A stretch of DNA of 16,399 nucleotides from JAERML01 sp035687895 (GTDB lineage Bacteria; Bacteroidota; Ignavibacteria; UBA10030; UBA6906). Of the stretch, positions 7,637 to 15,197 are shown piece by piece. Position 1 is the first letter of the stretch. Each line of letters starts with the position of its first letter. Below the pieces are notes generated by a model, which worked only from the letters and a program-made list of their open reading frames with translations, had not been told where the DNA came from and made no database searches. The stretch is taken from contig DASRUE010000122.1 in the NCBI GenBank assembly GCA_035687895.1, positions 1 to 16,399 on the forward strand, in the 5' to 3' direction. The translations under genes were made by a program, and so were the position numbers.

Positions 7637-10600
7637 ATGAGGGTCAGCCTCTTGGTCAACGTCTTGATTTCCACCATTGTTCTTGTTCGCGCAACGCAGG
7701 GGCAACCCCGTGAAATCTCATTCCAGCATCTCTCCCTCGACCAGGGACTTTCACAAGTCTCCGTCTACAGCATAGTACAGGATCAGGGCGGCTTCATGTG
7801 GTTCGGTACCGAAGACGGGCTGAACCGGTACGATGGATACGCCACAACGGTGTACTACCATAACCCATCCGATTCCAACTCAATTTCGGAGAGCACACCC
7901 ATTTCGCTTCTGTCCGACCGGCAAGGCAACCTCTGGATCGGGACGTACAGCGCGGGGCTGAACTTGTTCGACCCCCGACATTCCAGGTTCGTCCGCTTCA
8001 CACATGATCCACGGGATTCGACAACAATCAGCCACAATCGGATCTTTGCTATGTATGAAGACACCCGTGGCAACTTCTGGATAGGGACCGGCAGCGGACT
8101 GAACCTGTTTGATCGGCAAACGCGACGATGTATACGCTACACATACAATCCTCAGGACACCAATTCCCTGATTCATAACAGCATTAGGTCGATATGTGAA
8201 GATACTTCCGGCAGATTGTGGATTGGCACAGCATCCGGCATCACTGTGTTTGACCGCTCAAAGAACCGCTTCATCCGATTTCGCCACAACCCGCGTGACC
8301 GCTTCAGCTTGAGTGACGATCGCATCATGCGAACATTCAGGGACCGCCGTGGGAGGATCTGGATCGCAACATGGGGAGGCGGTCTCAATCGATTCGATGA
8401 GGCGGGCAATCGGTTTCATCGGTATCAACACTCGGAGAATCCATCGTCGATCAGTGACGATGTGGTGTTGTCTGTTCTTGAGGATAGCAGGGGAATGTTC
8501 TGGGTGGGAACCTCGCATGGTCTTAACACACTCGACCACGAAACGGGTCGGTTCGACCGGTATTACACCGATCTGAAACGGCCCGGCGCGTTGCGGGATG
8601 ACAACATCAGATTTTTGCATGAAGACCAAGCCGGGATCGTGTGGATCGGAACCCTTCGTGCAGGTGTGCAGTACTACAACCCCCACAGGCGGAAGTTCGT
8701 TCACTATAGAAAGATTGAAGGTATCACCAACAGTCTGAGCAGTAACATAGTGTGGTCGTTCTTCGAAGACCCCGGTGGAGTTCTGTGGATCGGCACCATC
8801 GGAGGAGGACTGAATCGCCACGACAGGCGGGCTCACCAATTCACGCACTTTACGCATGTGCCGGGAAATCCTTTTGGCCTGGCCGACAATGAGGTGAAAG
8901 CCCTTCTCGGCGAGGATAGTCATACCATGTGGGTCGGTACGAACGAGGCACTCCATCGTTTTGATCCGGTCGCACAAAAATTCACTCGCTTCAGCCATGA
9001 CCCGCAGAACTCTTTGAGTCTTGGAGAGGGCGTCGTTTCCGCCCTGTGCAAGGATAGGTCAGGCAACCTCTGGGTCGGAACGCGTGGTGGTGGGCTCAAC
9101 CTCCTTGACAGAAAAACCAACTCCTTCACCCGGTTCACCCACAGCGAGGACGAGTCGGCGAGCATCAGTGACAATGATGTCTGGGCAATCTACGAGGATG
9201 GAACAGGGGTCCTGTGGATTGCAACCGATGGAGGAGGCGTGAATGCCTTCGATACCGGAACGCGGCAATTCACACGATTCAGGAATGACCCTGCAGTCCC
9301 ATCGTCCATCAGCAGCGATGCGGTGACGACTGTGACCGAGGACCGGGATGGAGTTCTCTGGTTCGGAACCGACAGAGGCTTGAATCGCTTTGACAGGAAG
9401 AGCAATACGTTCGACCATTTTACCGTGGCAGACGGACTACCGAACAACTTCATTTACGGTTGTCTGGCGGATGACAAGAGCAATCTCTGGATCAGCACGA
9501 ACAGAGGGCTCTGCAAGTTCGATACGCGGCAGCGGACATTTCGGTCCTATGATCCCCGTGATGGCATTCAGAGCAATGAGTTCAACCTGTCTTCATGCTT
9601 CAAGAGCAAGAGTGGTGAGATGTTCTTCGGCGGGGTCAATGGCTTCAACGCGTTCCATCCAGATAGCATCACCGACAATCCGCACACACCGCCGGTCGTC
9701 ATAAACTCCATCAAGGTCTTCAATGTCGTCGCCAATCTCGGGCAGTCACACGAGACGACGACTGATATAACCCTCTCGTACAATCAGAACTTCTTTTCCT
9801 TCGAGTTCGCGGCGCTGGACTTCACCATACCGGAGAAGAATCAATACAAGTACATCCTTGAAGGTGTGGACGAGAATTGGGTTCAAGCTGGAACGCGACG
9901 TTATGCAGGCTATACATACATTGATCCGGGCGAGTACTTGTTCAAGGTAAGGGGTTCGAACAACGACGGCGTCTGGAATGACGAGGGGGCTTCGATCAGA
10001 GTTGTAATTACACCTCCTTACTGGCAAACGTGGTGGTTCCGCGTCGGAGCAGCCGTGCTGATTGTTGTTATTGGTTATTCGGCCTACCGCTACCGCATCA
10101 ACCGGCTGATGGAAATGCACAGGATGAGACTACGTATCGCAGGTGACTTGCATGATGAAATTGGGAGCAACCTGAGCACCATTGTGGTGGCAAGTGACAT
10201 GATCGGCCGTAGGGCAAAGTTGGAGGAACATGACCGTTCGCAGTTGAATGATATTGCCCGAACGGCCCTGCAGACGGCCAATGGCATGCGCGAAATCGTC
10301 TGGTTCATCAACCCCGAACATGACCGCATGGACGATCTATTGCTCAGAATGAAAGATGTTGCCATTGCCATGTTGGGTGATGTGAGTTATGCCTTCCATA
10401 GTCCCGATGCGGTTCCCGATATCCATCTCACCCCCGAAGTTCGACGGAACATTTTCCTGGTCTTCAAAGAAGCGCTCAATAACATCGTCAGGCATGCCAG
10501 GGCAACACACGTGGATATCGATATTCGCGTCGAAGGCGGGATGTTCCGGATGAAAATCAGTGACGACGGAGTGGGGTTTGACCGCGAGACCATCAAGCGG

Positions 10601-10735
10601 GGGGAAGGATTAAACAACCTCCAGAAGAGGACATCCGCGATAGGCGCTGAACTTACCATCGAGAGTACTCCGGGGAAAGGCTCATCAGCTCTCCTTACGG
10701 CGAGAACCAGCCGTCTTGTGCGCAGCCGGCCATAG
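7637..10735 (+). CDS. Sensor histidine kinase with 14-repeat periplasmic propeller, Y_Y_Y domain and HisKA_3/HATPase core
   Basis: ATG 7637 follows AAAGAGG (7622-7628) and begins a signal peptide (MRVSLLVNVLISTIVLVRAT). The product has 1032 residues. Fourteen G.(L/I/M)W(I/F/V)GT..GLN.(F/Y)D repeats lie between about residues 45 and 680, enough for two seven-bladed propellers. A Y_Y_Y beta-sandwich follows (about 712-792, FFSFEFAALDF to GEYLFKVRGSNNDG), then PYWQTWWF and one membrane span (about 801-822). The kinase core has RIAGDLHDEIGSNLS with phospho-acceptor His839, an N-box KEALNNIVRHA (944-954), G1 DDGVGF (976-981), GEGLNN and GKGSS. This is the architecture of Bacteroides hybrid two-component sensors, which bind oligosaccharides. 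This one, however, stops after the ATPase domain, without receiver or HTH. The LuxR-type regulator at 11522 is the likely partner. The start is 42 nt after the nuclease gene. Confidence 0.95.
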   Translation: MRVSLLVNVLISTIVLVRATQGQPREISFQHLSLDQGLSQVSVYSIVQDQGGFMWFGTEDGLNRYDGYATTVYYHNPSDSNSISESTPISLLSDRQGNLWIGTYSAGLNLFDPRHSRFVRFTHDPRDSTTISHNRIFAMYEDTRGNFWIGTGSGLNLFDRQTRRCIRYTYNPQDTNSLIHNSIRSICEDTSGRLWIGTASGITVFDRSKNRFIRFRHNPRDRFSLSDDRIMRTFRDRRGRIWIATWGGGLNRFDEAGNRFHRYQHSENPSSISDDVVLSVLEDSRGMFWVGTSHGLNTLDHETGRFDRYYTDLKRPGALRDDNIRFLHEDQAGIVWIGTLRAGVQYYNPHRRKFVHYRKIEGITNSLSSNIVWSFFEDPGGVLWIGTIGGGLNRHDRRAHQFTHFTHVPGNPFGLADNEVKALLGEDSHTMWVGTNEALHRFDPVAQKFTRFSHDPQNSLSLGEGVVSALCKDRSGNLWVGTRGGGLNLLDRKTNSFTRFTHSEDESASISDNDVWAIYEDGTGVLWIATDGGGVNAFDTGTRQFTRFRNDPAVPSSISSDAVTTVTEDRDGVLWFGTDRGLNRFDRKSNTFDHFTVADGLPNNFIYGCLADDKSNLWISTNRGLCKFDTRQRTFRSYDPRDGIQSNEFNLSSCFKSKSGEMFFGGVNGFNAFHPDSITDNPHTPPVVINSIKVFNVVANLGQSHETTTDITLSYNQNFFSFEFAALDFTIPEKNQYKYILEGVDENWVQAGTRRYAGYTYIDPGEYLFKVRGSNNDGVWNDEGASIRVVITPPYWQTWWFRVGAAVLIVVIGYSAYRYRINRLMEMHRMRLRIAGDLHDEIGSNLSTIVVASDMIGRRAKLEEHDRSQLNDIARTALQTANGMREIVWFINPEHDRMDDLLLRMKDVAIAMLGDVSYAFHSPDAVPDIHLTPEVRRNIFLVFKEALNNIVRHARATHVDIDIRVEGGMFRMKISDDGVGFDRETIKRGEGLNNLQKRTSAIGAELTIESTPGKGSSALLTARTSRLVRSRP

Positions 10736-10835
10736 CAGCTCAACGTCTCGTAGAAAAGCAAGACACTCTCATCGCCCGGTCACTTCTCTCCTCCGCGCAC
10801 ATTCTCCAAAGATCTCTTTCCTGCCAGAAACTCCC

Positions 10836-10857
10836 TTACCGTAGGAGCTGCCGGTAA
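10836..10857 (+). other. Inverted repeat adjoining the first regulatory motif
   Basis: TTACCG (10836-10841) and CGGTAA (10852-10857) form 6-bp arms around a 10-nt spacer, ending one base before the 21-bp motif. It could be part of a composite operator or chance. The other two motif copies lack it. The rest of the 10736-10835 gap shows no terminator. Confidence 0.25.
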
Positions 10858-10902
10858 ACCACGCGATTGCGTAGTGGTAAGGGCTCGGTCTGATCATATC
10901 TT
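10858..10902 (+). promoter_or_regulatory. Copy 1 of 21-bp promoter motif plus -10 box
   Basis: The motif (10858-10878; core CCACGCGATTGCGTAGTGG) has ACCAC/GTGGT arms. After 18 nt, TATCTT (10897-10902) fits a -10 box, implying a start of transcription near 10909 and a leader of about 44 nt. The start codon of the lipoprotein is at 10953. AAGGGCT directly after the motif is shared with copy 3. The motif's right end sits where a -35 box would be, as expected for an activator-dependent promoter. That a response regulator binds it is inference. Confidence 0.6.
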
Positions 10903-10952
10903 AATCCCAGAATTACTAACACACCAACAACTCACAAAAACTTGGAGGCAGT

Positions 10953-11402
10953 ATGAAGGAGCATGTTGTGAAGTTGCACTCGTTAATCCCTCTGCTTGTG
11001 GCAGCGCTTGTCGTTGGGGGATGCAAGAAAGAAAACAATCCAATCGCCCCTCAACAGCCTCAGGGTATTTCGGGAACTTTTGCCCTTGAAAGCATTGATG
11101 GATCCGCACCTCCCATAGTGATCAACAGCAATGCATCGCTTACGGAGCGGCTGATTTCTGGCTCTCTGGTCTTTGTTCCGGATGGAAACTCTCGAATGAC
11201 ACTTCTGTTTGAAATGAGATACTCAAATGGCTCGGTGAGCACGTACTCAGAGGGAAGTCCATTCACATACTCTCTCACTGGAACATCGATCAACTTCTCG
11301 GAGGATGGAGAACCGTTCGCATCCGGGAGGATTCTCGACAACAGCAGTAGGATTCAAATGATTGTAGATAGCGTCAGTGTCGTTTGGGTAAAGCTCAGTT
11401 AG
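10953..11402 (+). CDS. Small lipoprotein of unknown function
   Basis: GGAGG (10944-10948) precedes ATG 10953. The 149-residue product has a lipoprotein signal (SLIPLLVAALVVGGC, lipobox VGGC with Cys24), then a charged linker (KKENNPIAPQQPQG). The rest is a beta-rich domain starting GISGTFALESIDGSAPPIVI and ending SVSVVWVKLS. The alternation of SGTF..., GSLVF, RMTLLFEMRY and FTYSLTGTSINFS resembles a lipocalin-like small barrel (compare META or lipocalin-like domains), but no signature is decisive. It is the first gene after copy 1 of the shared motif and precedes the response regulator by 119 nt. It may act with the kinase, for example as an accessory sensor, or be a target of the system. I give no function. 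Confidence 0.8.
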   Translation: MKEHVVKLHSLIPLLVAALVVGGCKKENNPIAPQQPQGISGTFALESIDGSAPPIVINSNASLTERLISGSLVFVPDGNSRMTLLFEMRYSNGSVSTYSEGSPFTYSLTGTSINFSEDGEPFASGRILDNSSRIQMIVDSVSVVWVKLS

Positions 11403-11430
11403 GAAGTCAGCCGAATAAGAATCAAACAGG

Positions 11431-11470
11431 CAGAGAGTGCGCGAAAACCCAGGTTTTCGCTCAGAGAGTG
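11431..11470 (+). other. 20-bp palindrome flanked by 9-bp direct repeats
   Basis: In the 119-nt gap between the lipoprotein and the response regulator, GCGAAAACC (11441-11449) and GGTTTTCGC (11452-11460) form a near-continuous dyad with a 2-nt centre. As RNA it would give an 8-bp stem with a CCAG loop. It is bracketed by identical CAGAGAGTG copies (11431-11439 and 11462-11470). No U-run follows, so a standard terminator is unlikely. It could be an operator, an RNA-processing or attenuation hairpin, or the footprint of a small insertion with 9-bp target duplication. Confidence 0.5.
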
Positions 11471-11521
11471 GAAATTCACGTTTGGAAAGCGTATTATCCA
11501 GCGACTCAACCAGGGAATTGT

Positions 11522-12172
11522 ATGCCATCGAGCTTGAGTGAAAAGATAATCTGGGTTGTCGAAGACAACGACCTTTACAGGAAGAATCTTGAGGCAGTTA
11601 TCAACGAAGCAAAGGGAATGTGCTGTGAGCATGCGTTCACTTGCTGCGAGGATGCGCTCAAGACACTTGAACAGTATCCGCCCCCCGAGGTCATTCTTAT
11701 GGATGTCGGGCTTCCTGGTATGGATGGTATTGAGGGAACACAACGACTCAAATCGCTCTGCCCGTCATCCCTGATAGTTATGCTCACAGTTAACCAGGAA
11801 GAAGATGCCATTTTCCGTGCCATCTGTGCAGGTGCGTCGGGTTATCTCCTGAAGGCAGCCCCATCGGATAGGATCATCGAAGCCGTTAACGATGTGCTTG
11901 CCGGCGGGGCCCCCATCACCCCACAAATTGCCCGAAAAGTGCTTGACGCATTTGCAAAAGTGAACGCACCCAAAGCGGACTATGGGCTCACCGAAAGGGA
12001 GCGACAGATCCTGCAACTCCTCGTCGAAGGTCTTTCCAAACAGCGGATTGCTGAGAAGATTTTCCTCAGTTACCATACTATCGACTTCCACCTCCGCAAC
12101 ATCTACAACAAACTTCACGTGCATAGTAAGGCTGGCGCCGTGGCCAAGACACTCAAAGAGCGAATCCTCTAG
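11522..12172 (+). CDS. LuxR/NarL-type response regulator
   Basis: ATG 11522 starts the receiver domain in register (MPSSLSEKIIWVVEDNDLYR); earlier in-frame codons cover the palindrome region and look non-coding. The 216-residue product has a complete receiver: acidic pair Glu14-Asp15, phospho-acceptor Asp61 in LMDVGLPGMDG, Thr89 in VMLTV and Lys111 in GYLLKA. A GerE/LuxR helix-turn-helix follows at about 155-213 (GLTERERQILQLLVEGLSKQ, then YHTIDFHLRNIYNKLHVHSK). In NarL/LuxR regulators, phosphorylation frees the HTH to dimerise on a short dyad in promoters. HisKA_3-type kinases are the usual partners, and the one at 7637-10735 has that core and lacks its own receiver. Cysteines are unusually frequent in the receiver (MCCEHAFTCCED). 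Likely co-transcribed with the lipoprotein upstream. Confidence 0.93.
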   Translation: MPSSLSEKIIWVVEDNDLYRKNLEAVINEAKGMCCEHAFTCCEDALKTLEQYPPPEVILMDVGLPGMDGIEGTQRLKSLCPSSLIVMLTVNQEEDAIFRAICAGASGYLLKAAPSDRIIEAVNDVLAGGAPITPQIARKVLDAFAKVNAPKADYGLTERERQILQLLVEGLSKQRIAEKIFLSYHTIDFHLRNIYNKLHVHSKAGAVAKTLKERIL

Positions 12173-12225
12173 ACTTCTCCCCTCCAGGAATAAAACCCCC
12201 CTTGGTATTCTTAACCGCTCGCAGA

Positions 12226-12271
12226 ACCACGTGATTGCGTAGTGGTATGTCCCCACATGGACTCCTATTTT
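12226..12271 (+). promoter_or_regulatory. Copy 2 of 21-bp promoter motif plus -10 box
   Basis: The motif (12226-12246; core CCACGTGATTGCGTAGTGG) differs from copy 1 at one base and keeps the ACCAC/GTGGT arms. After 19 nt comes TATTTT (12266-12271), giving a predicted leader of about 34 nt before ATG 12312. AGA precedes the motif as in copy 3. No terminator is evident between the regulator stop at 12172 and this motif. Confidence 0.6.
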
Positions 12272-12311
12272 TCCTCCAGCTGCCAACAATCATCACAAAG
12301 GAGGAACATCA

Positions 12312-13661
12312 ATGAAAACACCCCGCCTCATGCTCGCTTTATCGTGTATTGTCCTTGCGCTTCTGACCTTTGACGGAAACGCCCAGGAACCGCGAACCAT
12401 TGAGCCTTACTTTGCTGAAAGCGAAATCGCGGCTGAGCACACCGCCGAGTTGCGTCAAGCGCAAGAAGGGCGCATGTTGGTACTCGCCGGGGAGGATATC
12501 GCTTTTTCACTTGATAACGGCATCAACGTTCAGTTCTCCAATGGATCGGGGCGTCGACTGCTGATCAGCCGGGGAACCGGGTACCGAGCCTTCACGTATC
12601 CAGCCTGGTCGCTCGACGGTGAGTCAATCGCCTTCGCTGCCCAGAGGAATGATTCCCGGATGGTTGATCTGGTCGTTGCCAATGCCGATGGCTCAAACCC
12701 CACAGTGATCCTCGTCCTGAACGACGGGTACTTCAACAGCATGATCCAATCGATTTCATGGTCGTGGGATCATCAGTTCATCATGTTCAACTACGCGTTC
12801 GACGATAGCCAGCTGAACAGTTACTTCCTTGTCTGCACCATCCGAAGGAATGGGCAGAACTACACTTACGTGCAGGATTTTCTCCGGAATTACTCCCAAT
12901 ATGAGCCGCTCACTGCAAGCCAGCGGTATGCATACATTTCCACAGGGACCGCTTTTGATGCAAATACGCGGCTCCGTGTGTCGAATTTGAATGGGACGAA
13001 CGACGTCGTATGGTTCACCTTTCAAGGGGCCATTGCTGGATTGACACATGTGGCTTGGAAAAACGCCAACTCCATTTATACAGTCATCAGAAACTGGTCA
13101 GCATATCCTAACAGGGAGGTATTGCTGCGGATTGATAAAACAACCGGCGGTTCCACCTACACAGTGATTGTACAATCCGATCCGGGTGGCAGTCTTTGGT
13201 CGCCAACTCTGTCACCTGACCGGACAAAGATATACAACGCTGAGATTGTCAACAATACATCTACCATGTGGCTCACTACTCTTGGCGCGAACGGACTCCC
13301 CGTCAGCGTAGTGGCAAAGGGGATAGGGTTCTTCCCGAATTGGCGGCAACGGATTCCGCCACCGAACAGCACCCCTGAAAACGGGCCGGGAATCCCGAAG
13401 TCACTCGTTCTGGAACAGAACTATCCCAACCCGTTTAATCCTTCAACCACGATTGGCTTTCAAGTACCTGAGCGGGCCCATGTTGCTCTGAGGGTCTATG
13501 ACATGCTCGGAAAGGAGATAGCGACTCTTGTTGACGAAGACATGTCTCCGGGACGCCACGCGGTTGACTGGAACGCTGCTGGCATGTCCAGTGGAGTATA
13601 TCTTTGCGTCCTTCACAGTGGAGCGCGGGTTTCTTCCCGGCGTATGCTGCTGCTGAAGTGA
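12312..13661 (+). CDS. Secreted PD40/TolB-like propeller protein with T9SS sorting domain
   Basis: AAAGGAGG (12297-12304) precedes ATG 12312. The 449-residue product has a signal peptide (MKTPRLMLALSCIVLALLTF, with GNAQ at the cleavage site). Propeller-like strands of the PD40/TolB kind follow: YPAWSLDGESIAFAAQRND, LVVANADGSNP, ISWSWDHQFIMFNYAF, LRVSNLNGTND and SPTLSPDRTKIYNAEIV. Residues about 361-449 form a T9SS sorting domain: LEQNYPNPFNPSTTIGFQVP, RVYDMLGKEIATLVDE, then MSSGVYLCVL and RRMLLLK. The protein should be exported through the outer membrane and released or surface-attached. The usual YLYRL of the tail is YLCVL here. No catalytic motif is seen, so a binding or structural role is likely. 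Its promoter carries copy 2 of the shared motif, so it is a candidate target of the adjacent two-component system. Confidence 0.9.
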   Translation: MKTPRLMLALSCIVLALLTFDGNAQEPRTIEPYFAESEIAAEHTAELRQAQEGRMLVLAGEDIAFSLDNGINVQFSNGSGRRLLISRGTGYRAFTYPAWSLDGESIAFAAQRNDSRMVDLVVANADGSNPTVILVLNDGYFNSMIQSISWSWDHQFIMFNYAFDDSQLNSYFLVCTIRRNGQNYTYVQDFLRNYSQYEPLTASQRYAYISTGTAFDANTRLRVSNLNGTNDVVWFTFQGAIAGLTHVAWKNANSIYTVIRNWSAYPNREVLLRIDKTTGGSTYTVIVQSDPGGSLWSPTLSPDRTKIYNAEIVNNTSTMWLTTLGANGLPVSVVAKGIGFFPNWRQRIPPPNSTPENGPGIPKSLVLEQNYPNPFNPSTTIGFQVPERAHVALRVYDMLGKEIATLVDEDMSPGRHAVDWNAAGMSSGVYLCVLHSGARVSSRRMLLLK

Positions 13662-13686
13662 GAACATAAGGGCGAATGGCGAGACC

Positions 13687-13694
13687 GGGGGGGG
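13687..13694 (+). repeat. Run of eight G in the intergenic gap
   Basis: An uninterrupted G8 tract follows the PD40/T9SS gene by 26 nt. Homopolymers of this length can slip during replication, but this one is 172 nt before the predicted -10 box of the next gene, so an effect on expression is not evident. Otherwise 13662-13825 shows no terminator or gene. Confidence 0.5.
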
Positions 13695-13825
13695 ACCAAC
13701 GCGGATATGGACGGTCGTTGATCTCCTCCGGTTCTTCTTAAGTTCTTGTGTTACTTAGCTTTCCGCCGACAACCACCCCTGCCATTACCTAGATGCCCCT
13801 TTGCTGTTCCTGTTTCGCCCCTAGA

Positions 13826-13871
13826 ACCACGTGATCGCGTAGTAGTTTCAAGGGCTTTCACAGATTATCTT
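13826..13871 (+). promoter_or_regulatory. Copy 3 of 21-bp promoter motif plus -10 box
   Basis: The motif (13826-13846; core CCACGTGATCGCGTAGTAG) has two changes from copy 2, one of which breaks the right arm (GTAGT instead of GTGGT). After 19 nt comes TATCTT (13866-13871), giving a predicted leader of about 56 nt before ATG 13934. AAGGGCT in the spacer (13849-13855) is shared with copy 1. Confidence 0.6.
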
Positions 13872-13933
13872 TTCCCCAGATTCAATCACAAATTCATCGT
13901 CAATTTCACACCATAACACAACAGGAGGATATC

Positions 13934-14845
13934 ATGAAAAGTCATAGCTTGGCACTCGGTCTTCTGGTCATCGGCCTCGTCATTGGGATTGTCTTTAGCA
14001 CGAACGCCCAGGACCGTGTGTTTCTGATGAATGGTCGCACAGTCGATGGCACGGTTCTCGAACACATTCCCACAAAGCACGTGAAGGTTAAGACAACGAA
14101 GGGAAAGGTTCTCATTATCAAAGCGGCGCAAGTCAAGAAAGTCCAGCTCGAAGAGAACCTTGGTCTCGGCGATGACGTCGTTGTCGTGTCCAACGATTTG
14201 CCGGAGAAGCCAGTACAGACGGCGGGACGGCAACCACGGAATGCAACAACCTCTCCATCGCAAGATTACTCGTCACAACTACAGAATGTGCATAAGCCCC
14301 TCCCAGGCAACTTCAGTATTCGAGGCTCGGTCGGCACTGACATACAGCTCGGGATCGGATTTGGCGGAGGCGTGAGTTACACATGGCGTCCTTCTACGGG
14401 GGGAACAGCCTTTGAAATCGGCGCGGATATCTTCTTCCATAAATCCAGCGGCAAGGAAACCGAAAACAATACCTTTGGTGAAACTTCAGAATGGGCTCTC
14501 AACCTTCTAGTTTTTGGTGTAAGGGGGAATGGTCTGTTTAACTATTATCCGGGTGAGACGGGGGTGTTCTTCGTGGCCGGCGTCGGCTTCGTTGTTGCAA
14601 GCATAGATTACAATGAAAAGTACTACGCTGCAAACTATGTTCCGGGTTTCAGCTATGATGCCAGCGAAAAAGACTTTGAAGCTGTGTCGGCAGGCAACGT
14701 CATCAACCTCGGCCTCGGGTTGACCACGGGATCGGGTCTTGAGTTACGCTTGGAGACACCGATGCTCTTCTTCTATTCCGCGGAGGGTGGCATGACGTCC
14801 TTCGTCCCGACACTGACCATAGGTGTACAGTACAGATTCAATTAG
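13934..14845 (+). CDS. Putative outer-membrane beta-barrel protein
   Basis: AGGAGG (13923-13928) precedes ATG 13934. The 303-residue product has a signal peptide ending STNAQ (about residue 26). Residues 27-75 form a small beta domain (DRVFLMNGRTVDGTVLEHIP, KVKTTKGKVLIIKAAQVKKV), of the type seen where short SH3-like folds respond to metals or anchor to the wall. A Ser/Thr/Pro/Gln-rich linker covers about 80-125. From about 130, alternating amphipathic strands rich in Gly and aromatics (FSIRGSVGTDIQLGIGFGGG, AFEIGADIFFH, VFFVAGVGFVVASIDY, LELRLETPMLFFY) end in TLTIGVQYRFN. That ending, with an aromatic close to the last residue, resembles an outer-membrane barrel terminus. It is served by copy 3 of the shared motif and closed by a strong terminator, so it is a one-gene unit. 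Function unknown. Confidence 0.72.
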   Translation: MKSHSLALGLLVIGLVIGIVFSTNAQDRVFLMNGRTVDGTVLEHIPTKHVKVKTTKGKVLIIKAAQVKKVQLEENLGLGDDVVVVSNDLPEKPVQTAGRQPRNATTSPSQDYSSQLQNVHKPLPGNFSIRGSVGTDIQLGIGFGGGVSYTWRPSTGGTAFEIGADIFFHKSSGKETENNTFGETSEWALNLLVFGVRGNGLFNYYPGETGVFFVAGVGFVVASIDYNEKYYAANYVPGFSYDASEKDFEAVSAGNVINLGLGLTTGSGLELRLETPMLFFYSAEGGMTSFVPTLTIGVQYRFN

Positions 14846-14873
14846 TTAAACACATCACCGTCAACGACTCATC

Positions 14874-14907
14874 AACGCCGCCTGCCTGTTGCAGGGGGCG
14901 TTTTCTT
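14874..14907 (+). terminator. Intrinsic terminator of the putative outer-membrane protein gene
   Basis: AACGCCGCCTGC (14874-14885) and GCAGGGGGCGTT (14891-14902) pair over 12 positions with a single G-G mismatch, around the loop CTGTT. The second arm runs into TTTTCTT. The position, 28 nt after the stop codon at 14845, fits a Rho-independent terminator. Confidence 0.88.
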
Positions 14908-15197
14908 GATCCAACTACCGTTTATCTGGTTCGCCATCGACTTGCTTTTCTTGTGCGCCCCGCATAGATTCGGTATGTATATACGACTTGCTGTCCTCAC
15001 TGTATGGATCCCGGCCCGTTTGTTTCCTCAGTCGAGGTTCCCATGGGGTCAGTATCTGAAACATCCCATGTTCTATTTCCTCAAATCCTTCATTCTTGGC
15101 TTCCGTAATTGGCTGCGGGTGGATTTGGCGCTTGCATCCCGGGTTTGATTCGGCTGTTCATGCACAATACTCCTTCTCACTACTCTGCGAGTTCCCC
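14908..15197 (+). other. Intergenic stretch before the cyclase gene
   Basis: No convincing gene lies between the terminator and ATG 15198. An 80-codon frame (14906-15148) opens with TTG inside the terminator tail, lacks a ribosome binding site and has no recognisable family. No copy of the 21-bp motif is present. TTGCTT at 14942-14947 could be a -35 box with a weak TAGATT-type -10 downstream, but this is a poor match. Confidence 0.4.

Noticed and set aside
8258..8998. Minus-strand frame (246 codons) opposite the propeller kinase
   Set aside because: It mirrors the periodic propeller repeats in codon structure and is a typical repeat-driven shadow.
12221..12248. Reading the 21-bp motif as an ECF sigma promoter (AACC plus a downstream GTAGT)
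   Set aside because: The gap between the two blocks (about 10-14 nt) is too short for the usual ECF spacing, and a -10-like box at a constant distance downstream explains the layout better.
10858..13846. Reading the three motif copies as a CRISPR array, MITE or attachment sites
   Set aside because: Copies are over 1 kb apart with unrelated flanks, same orientation, and fixed distance to a -10-like box; no spacers, terminal repeats or integrase gene.
14906..15148. 80-codon + strand frame between terminator and cyclase
   Set aside because: It begins with TTG in the terminator T-tract, has no ribosome binding site, and its hydrophobic, basic composition gives no family match.
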